Shown here: one piece after another, positions 1-8,140 of the stretch
Position numbering within the stretch: the stretch's first letter is position 1
How the letters are laid out: each line of letters begins with the position of its first letter
From: VFKU01 sp038916785
GTDB taxonomy: Bacteria > Hydrogenedentota > Hydrogenedentia > Hydrogenedentales > GCA-2746185
Assembly: GCA_038916785.1 (NCBI GenBank)
Contig: JBCLBO010000007.1
Span: forward strand, 1 to 64,000
Direction of reading: 5' to 3'
Length of the DNA: 64,000 nt
Program-made: the position numbers and the translations under genes
The notes under the pieces: model-generated
The model's input: only the letters and a program-made list of their open reading frames with translations
What the model was told of the DNA's origin: nothing
Databases searched by the model: none

Positions 1-2
1 GA

Positions 3-170
3 GACGGGGTCATGGACGGCACAGAGGTAGAGTTGGGCACAGACCCACTGAACCCGCTGGACTTTCCCACGTTGCCCGCGTCACGCTGGTCGCTCATCGG
101 CGCCGCTATTGGGTTAGGGACGCTGGGTTGCTACGTGTTTGCACGACGGCAGCGGACGTTGGACAGGTAG
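3..170 (+). CDS. C-terminal end of an anchored surface or membrane protein (5' end outside window)
   Basis: The frame is open from the first complete codon and ends at TAG 168-170, giving 55 visible residues. The tail has Pro-Thr-Leu-Pro-Ala-Ser-Arg-Trp, then about 17 mostly hydrophobic residues, then Arg-Arg-Gln-Arg near the end. This three-part arrangement is what C-terminal protein-sorting signals of the PEP-CTERM/IPTL-CTERM kind look like. It could equally be an ordinary C-terminal membrane anchor. Nothing of the catalytic or binding part of the protein is visible, so its function is unknown. Confidence 0.5.
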   Translation, partial: DGVMDGTEVELGTDPLNPLDFPTLPASRWSLIGAAIGLGTLGCYVFARRQRTLDR

Positions 171-355
171 TTTTCCGGGCTCGGACTTGCTTCTGGGATT
201 ACTGAGGATCGGTATTCGGCGGGAAACACGGATTCCGGCTCATTCTTCGTCGACCGGAGTCCGATGCTACGACACAACGGTGCCCTTTTGGTGGAAGGGA
301 GCTAGGGTCTGTCTCAAATAGATACGCAACATCACGCCGATCCTGGAGTGTTTCA

Positions 356-385
356 TTGCGAAACAGATACGTTCTTTGGTAGCAT
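356..385 (+). promoter_or_regulatory. possible promoter of the NtrC-type regulator
   Basis: TTGCGA (356-361) and TAGCAT (380-385) are separated by 18 bases and lie immediately before the ATG at 392. The match is moderate (four of six at each box). If it is used, the transcript would be almost leaderless. The rest of 171-391 shows no gene I can support. Confidence 0.25.
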
Positions 386-391
386 GACTGC

Positions 392-1816
392 ATGGTTCAT
401 CGTGTCCAGGCCGATCTTCGACAAGGCAACAAGAAGCCCTTGCCCCGCATACTCTTAGCGAGTGGCGATCTCGATTTTGCGACCGGTGTGAGCCATTTTC
501 TGGTGTCTGAGGCTTTCCAGGTGGATCGCTGCCACGATTCGAAGGGGGTGCTGCGGCTGGCGGGACTGCATGAATATGCGGTGGCGGTGTTGGATCTTGA
601 TTTGGCGGACGAGGCGGGGCTGGACCTGATCACCTTTATCCACCGTCAGCATCCGGAGACTCGGGTGGTGCTGGTGTTCGACGTGGCGATGATGGAGCGG
701 GCGATCGAGGGGCTTCGGCGCGGGGCGTTTTTTTATTTGCCGAAGAGCGCGCAGCCTTCGGATGTGGCGCTGGTGGTGAACAAGGCGGTGCGCGAGGCGG
801 AGGTGCGCGCGGCTTTGCAGGACCACGAACAGCAAGCCTTCGAGGAGCTGATCGGAAACACGCCGGCGATGCGGCGCGTGGTCGAGTTGATCCAGAAGGT
901 CGCGCCGACGGACAGCACGGTATTGTTGCTCGGCGAGAGCGGGACGGGCAAGGAGGTCGTGGCGAACACGATCCACCGGCTGAGCCCGCGGCGCGATCGG
1001 CCGTTCATCGCGGTGAACTGCGCGGCGCTGCCTGAGCAGATTCTCGAGAGCGAACTCTTCGGCCATGTGAAGGGATCGTTCACCGGGGCGGATTCGGACA
1101 AGACGGGCCTTTTCGAGGAAGCCGACGGCGGCACGCTGTTTCTGGACGAAGTGGGCGACATGGCGCTGGTGTCGCAGGCGAAACTCCTGCGCGTGTTGCA
1201 GAGCGGCGAGATCCGGCGTGTGGGCGACACCAACGTGCGGCACGTGGACGTCAGGATTTTGGCGGCGACGAACCGCGATCTGATCGAAGATGTGCGCGGG
1301 AAACGTTTCCGCGAGGACCTGTACTTCCGGCTCAACGTGATCCAGATTGTGATCCCGCCGCTGCGCGAACGCCCAGACGCGATCGCCGCGCTGACGCGCG
1401 AATTCCTCAAGCGGTACAACCGCAAGTACGGCAAGACGCTGACGCAGATCGAAGATCCGGCCTGGGCGCTCCTGCAGGCGTACCGTTATCCCGGCAACGT
1501 GCGCGAACTCGAGAGCACACTGGCGCACGCGGTCATCATGGCCGACGGCGACATGATTCGTCTTCAAGATTTGCCAGACGCCGTGCGCCTCGGCCAGGGC
1601 ATCCGGCTCGGCCTGCCACACCTGCGCGAGAGCAGTTCGCTGCCCACGCTCCAGGAAATGGAGAGAGAACTCATCGAGAAAGCGCTGGCGAAGCTGAACG
1701 GGAACCAGACAGAGGTGGCGAAAACATTGGGTATTTCGCGATCGACGCTGTGGCGAAAGTTAAAGGAATACAGCATCGCCAAGCCCGAGGGTGTGGTGGA
1801 TAGAACCCGCAACTAA
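392..1816 (+). CDS. sigma-54-dependent response regulator (NtrC family)
   Basis: Transcriptional activator that would remodel sigma-54 RNA polymerase using ATP. Three domains are visible: receiver-like (about 18-135), AAA+ ATPase (about 152-380) and a Fis-type helix-turn-helix (about 435-463, NQTEVAKTLGISRSTLWRKL). The AAA+ domain has Walker A GESGTGKE (181-188), a GSFTGA sigma-54 contact loop (228-233, usually GAFTGA) and Walker B GTLFLDEVGD (247-256). In the receiver the phosphoacceptor (D68) and Lys118 are present. The usual N-terminal acidic pair is reduced to S-G-D (24-26), and the switch Thr/Ser position is Phe96/Asp97, so phosphorylation may be atypical. No partner kinase is adjacent. 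The HDOD gene downstream has its own promoter. Confidence 0.93.
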   Translation: MVHRVQADLRQGNKKPLPRILLASGDLDFATGVSHFLVSEAFQVDRCHDSKGVLRLAGLHEYAVAVLDLDLADEAGLDLITFIHRQHPETRVVLVFDVAMMERAIEGLRRGAFFYLPKSAQPSDVALVVNKAVREAEVRAALQDHEQQAFEELIGNTPAMRRVVELIQKVAPTDSTVLLLGESGTGKEVVANTIHRLSPRRDRPFIAVNCAALPEQILESELFGHVKGSFTGADSDKTGLFEEADGGTLFLDEVGDMALVSQAKLLRVLQSGEIRRVGDTNVRHVDVRILAATNRDLIEDVRGKRFREDLYFRLNVIQIVIPPLRERPDAIAALTREFLKRYNRKYGKTLTQIEDPAWALLQAYRYPGNVRELESTLAHAVIMADGDMIRLQDLPDAVRLGQGIRLGLPHLRESSSLPTLQEMERELIEKALAKLNGNQTEVAKTLGISRSTLWRKLKEYSIAKPEGVVDRTRN

Positions 1817-1827
1817 CAGTATTCGCG

Positions 1828-1836
1828 TGGTATAAT
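1828..1836 (+). promoter_or_regulatory. extended -10 promoter for the HDOD gene
   Basis: TGGTATAAT gives a perfect TATAAT hexamer (1831-1836) with the upstream TG of an extended -10 element. No good -35 is present, which extended -10 promoters can tolerate. It lies 75 bases before the chosen ATG at 1911. It therefore argues against the upstream in-frame TTG at 1836, which overlaps the -10 box. Confidence 0.6.
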
Positions 1837-1910
1837 TGCCGCGTGATGGGGGTGCGTTGGCTGGTCTGGGACGCACGACAGCCGTAATTTTTCGCCGGGG
1901 GGAAGGCCTG

Positions 1911-3233
1911 ATGGGCCCGCGTCTCGAAACTTCCGAGGGTGGCATCGGGCGGATGCTGGTGTCCGCCGGCCTCGTCACCGAGAACCAGCTCAAAGACGCC
2001 GCCGCGGTCAAGAACGAGATGGGCGACCGTCTGGTGAACGTGCTGCTCGCGCAGGGCGCGCTCGACACGAAGCGCTTCGTCGAATTCCTCGCGCAGCCCG
2101 GCCGCGCGCAGTCGATCGAACTGGGCGACTTCGACATCGCCGCGGACATTATCTCGCTCGTTCCGCGGAATTTCGCCGTCATGCACAAGGTCGTTCCCGT
2201 TGAGCGCGACGGCGACGTGCTCACAGTGGCGTGCACGGGCCCGCTCGAGCCGGCCGTGGTCGAGGCGCTGGGCGAGCATACGGGGCTCTCGGTGAAGACG
2301 TTGATCTGTCCGGCGGACGCCGTGCGCCGCAGCCTCGCGCGGCATTTCGAAGGCGCGCAGGCGGCCTCCGGCTTGGGGAATCTCGAAGGCCCGCTCATGC
2401 TGAACATGGCCGTCTCGATGTTGCGCCACATCGAGTCGCTGCCGGCGCTGCCCGGCACGGTGAACAAGGTGCGCGAGATCATCTACGACAAGGACAGTTC
2501 CGCCTCGCGGGTGGCAGAGGCGATTTCGCAGGACCCGGCGATCACCGCCAAAGTGTTGCGCGTGGCGAACAGCGCGGCCTACGGTTTCAGTCACAGGGTT
2601 GACAGCGTGCAGCTCGCGGTGTCGCTGCTCGGCCTGGTGGAGACCTACTCGATCGTCGTTTCCTCCGCCGTCATCAACATGTTCGACAAATCGCGCACCT
2701 TCGACTACATGGCCTTCTGGCTGGAGTCGCAGGCCTGCGCGCGCGTGGCGCGGGCGCTCTCGAAGTTCCTCGAACTCAAGAACCAGTCCGGCGTGTTTTC
2801 GGCGGGACTGCTGCACGACATCGGGCGCGTGGCGCTCGTGCAGATCGTGCCCAAGCACTACGAGCGCGTGAGCCCGGCGCTGATGGGTCTCGACTTGGTC
2901 AAGGCCGAGGGCGAGGTGCTCGGACTCGCGCATACGGAGGCCGGCTACGAACTGGCGCTGCACTGGGAATTGCCGGCCGAGCTCGCGGAGTGCATCCGCT
3001 TCCATCACACGCCGCAGCACGCCTCCGAAAAGCACCGCGGGATCGCGTCGATCGTCAACGTCGCCGAGGCCGTCGCGCGCACGCGCCCGCAGCCCGGCGA
3101 GCCGCTCGATCTCGACCTCTCCGAATGCGAGACGAGCTTGCGCCTGCTTGATCTGAAAGAAGAGGAAGTCGCGGAGGTTGCGGCATCGGTCCCGCGGCCT
3201 TCGGCTAGCGACACGCTCTGGACGCCGGCCTAA
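1911..3233 (+). CDS. HDOD-domain signalling protein with MshEN/GspE-N-type N-terminus
   Basis: The N-terminal ~150 residues resemble the MshEN/T2SSE-N domain, which in some proteins binds c-di-GMP; an example is the phrase GRMLVSAGLVTENQLKDA. Residues ~165-370 form an HDOD domain, with PALPGTVNKVREI, ISQDPAITAKVLRVANSA and GLLHDIGRVAL. HDOD domains are HD-superfamily output modules, usually without proven hydrolase activity. They are common in motility, biofilm and stress signalling. ATG 1911 is chosen because GGGGGGAAGG precedes it; the frame also runs upstream to a TTG inside the promoter. The gene is 440 residues and follows the NtrC-type gene in the same direction. Its ligand and partner are not deducible here. 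Confidence 0.85.
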   Translation: MGPRLETSEGGIGRMLVSAGLVTENQLKDAAAVKNEMGDRLVNVLLAQGALDTKRFVEFLAQPGRAQSIELGDFDIAADIISLVPRNFAVMHKVVPVERDGDVLTVACTGPLEPAVVEALGEHTGLSVKTLICPADAVRRSLARHFEGAQAASGLGNLEGPLMLNMAVSMLRHIESLPALPGTVNKVREIIYDKDSSASRVAEAISQDPAITAKVLRVANSAAYGFSHRVDSVQLAVSLLGLVETYSIVVSSAVINMFDKSRTFDYMAFWLESQACARVARALSKFLELKNQSGVFSAGLLHDIGRVALVQIVPKHYERVSPALMGLDLVKAEGEVLGLAHTEAGYELALHWELPAELAECIRFHHTPQHASEKHRGIASIVNVAEAVARTRPQPGEPLDLDLSECETSLRLLDLKEEEVAEVAASVPRPSASDTLWTPA

Positions 3234-3243
3234 TTCGTCATTC

Positions 3244-3367
3244 GTAGCGCCGCCGTCCCGGCGGCGAACCGGGCACGCTCATTCGCAGAAGAGACTTGTG
3301 GGCGGCGTGAGTGGGATTTTTCGCGCGCGCGGTAGTCTCCCCTTTGCCGCCGGGACGGCGGCGCTAC
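3244..3367. repeat. inverted pair of family A GC-rich repeats
   Basis: A 22-base unit beginning GTAGCGCCGCCGTCCC occurs at 3244-3265, and its exact reverse complement at 3346-3367. The same unit recurs at 7725-7746 and, inverted, at 7828-7849 and 7967-7988. Each unit is itself nearly palindromic. The 3234-3601 gap otherwise contains nothing I can support as a gene. It separates an upstream plus-strand gene from the convergent kinase gene and may act as a transcription barrier. Confidence 0.85.
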
Positions 3368-3601
3368 GAATGGCGGTCACACGTCACGGGCGGGTAGGTT
3401 TCGCCGGATTGTCCCGCGGCGAGCCCCCACGACTACCCCCGGGATCTCCCCGATGAGTCCCTCTATAGATATGCGCGGCTTGTTGCACTGTCTCCCGGCG
3501 ATGGGCTGCTGGAAATGGGTTGGGGAAACAATGGGTCGGGGCCGAAAATTGGGGAAATTCGTGTGTTTTCGGCCCGTCCGTGACCCGATCTCGACGTTGG
3601 C

Positions 3602-6600
3602 TTAGTTCACCGCGGCGCGCCCGCGCCAGGCGTTGAGGCGGTCCTCGATGGAGGCGTCCGCAGTGCCAGACTTCTCCAGTTCCGCCCAGGGCGCGGAATC
3701 GAGCAGCCGGATCGAGCCGTCGCGCGTGGTTACGACGATCTGGTTGCCGTCGGGGCTCCACTCGGCGTAGTAGATGTCGTCTGCGAACTCGAAGAGCGCC
3801 AGTTGATTGCCGCGCAGGTCCCACACGCGCACGGTCTTGTCCAGCCCGAGGGTCAGCACGCGGTCGCCGGCCGGATTGAATCGGGCCGTGAGTGCGCTTT
3901 GGGTGTGGCCGGTTAGTTCGGCGACGAGGCTGCCGTCCGCGACGTTCCAGATGTAGGCCGTTCCGGTGAAGCCGCCCGTGGCGAAGAGCGCGCCATCGGG
4001 CGAAAAGAAGACGGAAGTCATGGCGATTTCTTTGGTCTTGATACGCGGCAATTCGTGGCCGTCCTTTAGGTCCCAGCGCATGATGTCGGGAGTGACCGAA
4101 GTGGCGACCAGCATGGTATCGTCCGGAGAGATGGCCGTGGTGACGATCCGCTGGTCCGTCGTGAGTGTGAAGCGTTCCTTTCCGGTTTGCGCATCCCACA
4201 CCTTGACGGTCGTCTCCTGATAGCCGTGCGTGACGATTAGGTTTCCCTTCGGGCTGAAATAGGCTTGGATCGGATACGCCTTGAGTCCGGTCAGCGTGAA
4301 CAGGGGCTTGAGCGTAGATGCGTCGAGGACCTGCGCCTCGGTCGTGCTCTTCGCCAAGACCAGCCGCGAGCCGTCGGGGCTGAAGTGGCTGCGGGACCAA
4401 ATCGACGCCATGGCCCGCACGAGCGGCCCGTTCGCCCCGCCCCCGAGCAACTTCGGGATCTTGCTTTCGAATTCGGCCAGCGGCTCGACGGCGTCCGTGG
4501 ACCACAGGGCGTAGGTGCCGTCGTAGCTATGGGTGAGCCAGCGGCTGAAATCGGGCGACGCCTCGAGCTCGGTGATGCCGTCCTTGTGTCCCCGCCACTT
4601 CTGGATCATCGTGCGGCGGTCGAGGTCCCACGCCATCAGGCCGCCATTCAGGTCCGCGGACACGATCTGCCGGTGGACGGGATCGAAGTGCGCCACGAAG
4701 ACCGGCGCCGACTGGTTCATCGCAGAGCGCCCGAGCTCCGTCTTGTCCGCCGGCGTGTAGATATACACCGAGCCGTCCGCCTGCGGTAGGGCGAGATAGG
4801 CCCCGTCCAGACTCAACGCAAGCGTGGACGCGCTGTTAAATGTCGTCTGGCCACGGACGAGCGTGTTCGTAGACGCCGTCACGACGCCACCTACTTCGAG
4901 ATCAAAGTTGGCAAGGCCGCCGAAAGCGTTCCGGATAAACGAAACCGATCCATCCGAGCTGATTGCGGAGTCATGCAACCACCCGCCCTCCGGGACAATA
5001 AACTCGACGCCGGGCCGTTGTGCGCCAGAGGCGAGATCGAACACACGGTAAGAAAGATCGCTCGGATTATAGGCAATAACGAAATCGCCCTTCGGGCTGA
5101 GGCGAACCCGGGCCCCTCCCGAAGGAATTCGAAGCGGGACTTCGCCCGTGGTGGCTCCGGTGGCAGCGTCGATGTAGAGAAAACCCCCAGTGCCGTCCGC
5201 GACGATCAGTCGCAAACCATCCTGGGCGAATCCCAGGATACTGGTATATCGCGTTCCCGCAACGTCCTGAAATATGGTGACCCGGTCCAGCCGCCAGTTT
5301 TCCCGGCCGGAACGAGAGTCCCATGCGCGGATCGTTCCATCAATCGAAGAGGTAATGACGGTGCTGTCGTCTTCGGTGAACCTGAGGGAACGAACGGACT
5401 CCGAGTGGCCCTTCCCGCGCGAGATCTCCTCACCGGTGAGGGCGTCGGAGATGACCAGATCGCGACCGTCCGGATGGGCGAGCCAGCGCCCGTTATGGCT
5501 GAACTTGACCATCCCGCCGGCAGCGAAGGGCGCTTCCTTGCGCCAGAGCAGGACCTTGTCCATCCAGCGCGTGACACAGGTGACTCCGTCGTAACCGAAG
5601 GTGGCCAGCAGCGTGCCGTCCGGCGAGAAGTCCACCGCCATCACACTATTTTTGTGCGGCGTGAAGGCCCGGAACAAGCGCGCCTCGGCCCCGCGCCACC
5701 GGGCTGCTGTGGAGAGGCCGTCAGCCGCGGCGGCGGTGGGGGCTGCCGTGTTCGCCAACGGCCAGGCCTCGAGCGCCAGATTGCCCCATTCCCAGCCGCG
5801 GTACTCCGGCGCGGCGCGCTGCAGGATATCGCGCGCCTGGGCGACATTGGCCCGATCGATGGCCCCGTCTGCCAGTTGCACATCTGCCACGTAGGCGCGG
5901 TACTCGGCCTCTTTGCGGAGGCGATCGCTCTCCGCGCGCGCCGCTATGGCTTCGTCGCGCGCGTGTTGCGCCTCGGTCATCGCGCGTTCCGCGTCTTGCC
6001 GCGCACTCGATTCCTGCCGGCGCAGCCCCGCCTCGCGCAACGCGGCGACGCCGACGGCGATTGTGATGAGCGCGCCGATGATCGAGACGACGATGAACTG
6101 CTGACGGCGCCGGTGCGCCTTCTCGGCATCGACCACCAGCCGCTTTTCTTTTTCGCGCGCGGCCCGACGCTCTGCGAGCGAGCGCAGACGCTTGGCGAGT
6201 TCGGTCGCACTCGCGAGGCGTCGCGCGGGGTCGCCATCGACACACGCGGCGATGTCTTCGCGCAGGAGTTCGTCCGGCACGTCGCGTTCCCAGCCCGGCG
6301 CGAGCGAGCGCGCGAAGTCCCCGCTGATGACTTGGTAGAGCACGACGCCGAGCGCGTAGATGTCGGAAAGCGTCGAGGCGGGCTTACCCTCGATGAGCTC
6401 GGGCGCCATGTACATGCGCGTGCCGGTGCCGGAACTGGACGTGGATGACGACTCGAGCGTGTCCGTCAAGCCCGCGGCGGTAATGTTTTTCCCGAGCAAT
6501 GCGTCGCGGTTCGTGATGAGGCCGATGCCGAAATCGGTGAGGCAGGCCTGCGGCCGGCCGGGCACCGCGGCGGTGACGAGGATGTTTCCCGGCTTGATGT

Positions 6601-7621
6601 CCTTGTGCAGCACGCCGACGCTGTGCGCCGCGCCGAGGGCATCGGCCGCTTGCGCGACGAGTTCGAGGCGGGTTTCGAGCGGAACCTCCGCCAGGCCACC
6701 CTTGCCCTCGGCCCAGGCGCGCAGGTCGCCGCCCTCGGTGTATTCCGACTCGATGAAATAAGGCGCGGAATCGAATTCCCAGTCGAGAATTTGCGCAATG
6801 TCGGGCCGCGCGCCGAGCGTTTCGCGCAGCAGACGAAAGAGCACCACCTCGCGGCGCAGTCCGCGGATGCGCTCAGGTTCGAAGCAGAACTTGAACACGC
6901 GGCGTGCGTGCGTCTTCTCGTGCGCGGCGAGCCAGACTTCGCCGAAGCCGCCTTCGCCGAGCGGTTGCTCGAGCACCCAGTTCTGCCGGCCGGGCACGTG
7001 CAGCCCGACGGCGGGCCTCCAGCCGAGCGTGTCTTCGAGCGCCTCCGAGACGCTGCGGCGCGCTTTCTCCGAGTCGGGCGGCGCGGTCAGAGGCGACATG
7101 CCTTCGCGGCCCGCTTCGCAAATCTCTAGCGGATCGTCGGTCCCTTTGAGCAGGTAAGGGCCGTGCGCGCGCCAAGCGATCGGCTGTCCGGCGGCGTCCG
7201 CGCGGAGGCGCTGCCGCGCGCTGTCGAAGGCCGAGCGCGACACGAGCACTTGGCCTGGCGTAGCCAGTGAACACACACGCGACGCGATATCTACCGCGAG
7301 GCCTTCGACCTGCGTGCCGATGACGGTCACTTCGCCGAGGTGTATGCCGACGCGCACGCGCGGAAGTTCGGTGTCGCTGGCGTGCGCGTTCTGGAGCGAG
7401 AGCGCGAAGGAGACCGCGCTGCTCGGCGCGTCGAAGGTGAGGAAGCAGCCGTCGCCGGCCCAATCGACGATGCGCGCGCCGGTGCCGGCGGTGAGCGAGA
7501 TGATTAGGTCGCGGTGCCTGCCGATGAGCGCGCCGGCGGCCTGATCGCCGCGCTCGCGCTTGAGCGCGGTCGAGCCGGCGAGGTCGGTGAAAACCAGTGT
7601 CAGGAGTTCGGAACGGTCCAC
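3602..7621 (-). CDS. class III nucleotidyl cyclase / Ser-Thr protein kinase / WD40 fusion receptor
   Basis: A 1339-residue multidomain protein. Residues 1-175 form a class III adenylate/guanylate cyclase domain with both metal aspartates (FTD, D13; AGDG, D57) and the transition-state Arg (R115); the usual Asn four residues earlier is Asp111. Residues 215-480 are a Hanks-type kinase: glycine loop GEGGFGEV, K244, HKD-catalytic loop D341/N346, DFG 363-365 and MAPE 405-408. A basic stretch precedes one membrane helix (about 509-528), then a charged coiled coil (530-575). The remaining ~700 residues hold at least nine WD40-type repeats (FSPDG...VWD). Topology would put cyclase and kinase in the cytoplasm and the propeller outside. 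Start is GTG with AGAAGG upstream. The cyclase could be sensory rather than catalytic. Confidence 0.9.
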   Translation of the reverse strand: MDRSELLTLVFTDLAGSTALKRERGDQAAGALIGRHRDLIISLTAGTGARIVDWAGDGCFLTFDAPSSAVSFALSLQNAHASDTELPRVRVGIHLGEVTVIGTQVEGLAVDIASRVCSLATPGQVLVSRSAFDSARQRLRADAAGQPIAWRAHGPYLLKGTDDPLEICEAGREGMSPLTAPPDSEKARRSVSEALEDTLGWRPAVGLHVPGRQNWVLEQPLGEGGFGEVWLAAHEKTHARRVFKFCFEPERIRGLRREVVLFRLLRETLGARPDIAQILDWEFDSAPYFIESEYTEGGDLRAWAEGKGGLAEVPLETRLELVAQAADALGAAHSVGVLHKDIKPGNILVTAAVPGRPQACLTDFGIGLITNRDALLGKNITAAGLTDTLESSSTSSSGTGTRMYMAPELIEGKPASTLSDIYALGVVLYQVISGDFARSLAPGWERDVPDELLREDIAACVDGDPARRLASATELAKRLRSLAERRAAREKEKRLVVDAEKAHRRRQQFIVVSIIGALITIAVGVAALREAGLRRQESSARQDAERAMTEAQHARDEAIAARAESDRLRKEAEYRAYVADVQLADGAIDRANVAQARDILQRAAPEYRGWEWGNLALEAWPLANTAAPTAAAADGLSTAARWRGAEARLFRAFTPHKNSVMAVDFSPDGTLLATFGYDGVTCVTRWMDKVLLWRKEAPFAAGGMVKFSHNGRWLAHPDGRDLVISDALTGEEISRGKGHSESVRSLRFTEDDSTVITSSIDGTIRAWDSRSGRENWRLDRVTIFQDVAGTRYTSILGFAQDGLRLIVADGTGGFLYIDAATGATTGEVPLRIPSGGARVRLSPKGDFVIAYNPSDLSYRVFDLASGAQRPGVEFIVPEGGWLHDSAISSDGSVSFIRNAFGGLANFDLEVGGVVTASTNTLVRGQTTFNSASTLALSLDGAYLALPQADGSVYIYTPADKTELGRSAMNQSAPVFVAHFDPVHRQIVSADLNGGLMAWDLDRRTMIQKWRGHKDGITELEASPDFSRWLTHSYDGTYALWSTDAVEPLAEFESKIPKLLGGGANGPLVRAMASIWSRSHFSPDGSRLVLAKSTTEAQVLDASTLKPLFTLTGLKAYPIQAYFSPKGNLIVTHGYQETTVKVWDAQTGKERFTLTTDQRIVTTAISPDDTMLVATSVTPDIMRWDLKDGHELPRIKTKEIAMTSVFFSPDGALFATGGFTGTAYIWNVADGSLVAELTGHTQSALTARFNPAGDRVLTLGLDKTVRVWDLRGNQLALFEFADDIYYAEWSPDGNQIVVTTRDGSIRLLDSAPWAELEKSGTADASIEDRLNAWRGRAAVN

Positions 7622-7724
7622 GCGCGGGCCTTCTCGGGCGTCAATGGAAGAGCGGCGAATTTGTCTTGCTATTGTCGCGCTAGTCTACGCAGGGGGATGA
7701 ACGCTGCACAACCCGAAACGATCC

Positions 7725-8050
7725 GTAGCGCCGCCGTCCCGGCGGCAACGGGTGGGCTACCATGCGTGGAGGAGAATCGGGATTCGGGTGGATCGAGGTT
7801 TCCTCTGCGAAGGGTGGCGCTTGGTTTGCCGCCGGGACGGCGGCGCTACGGTAGAAGGCGCTACGAAAGGCGGCGGGACGGCGGCAACGGGTGGGCTACC
7901 ATGCGCGGAGGAGAATCGGGATTCGGGTGGATCGAGGTTTCCTCTGCGAAGGGTGGCGCTTGGTTTGCCGCCGGGACGGCGGCGCTACGGTGGAAGGCGC
8001 TACGAAAGGCGGCGGGACGGCGGCGCTGCGGTAGAAGGCGCTACGAATGG
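7725..8050. repeat. repeat cluster: 139-base tandem duplication with family A repeats
   Basis: Bases 7741-7879 and 7880-8018 are two direct copies with a period of 139 bases. I count only a couple of mismatches (for example cgtgga/cgcgga and gtagaagg/gtggaagg). Each copy contains an inverted family A unit, and a forward unit at 7725-7746 precedes them. A decayed third start (GGCGGGACGGCGGCGCTGC) follows to about 8050. The frame of the methyltransferase runs open through this DNA only because of its GC bias. The rest of 7622-8140 has no gene. Confidence 0.9.
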
Positions 8051-8140
8051 CGGCGCTGCGGATACGAAGCGGTGCCGCGAATGGCTGTACGCGGTCATTC
8101 TGAGTGCGAGGCGCCGGGACGGCGTGATAAGGTGGTTCAT

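Noticed and set aside
455..1621. Long minus-strand open frame opposite the NtrC-type gene, and similar long frames opposite most GC-rich genes (for example 1671-3035, 18189-19499, 27957-28955)
   Set aside because: Composition is His/Arg-rich, no family features appear, and the opposite strand has a clear gene. These are GC-bias shadows.
7741..8018. CRISPR-like direct repeats
   Set aside because: There are only two 139-base tandem copies with no spacers and no cas genes.
7514..8140. N-terminal extension of the methyltransferase frame
   Set aside because: It overlaps the kinase gene and the 139-base repeats. A ribosome-binding site and recognisable sequence begin at 8141.
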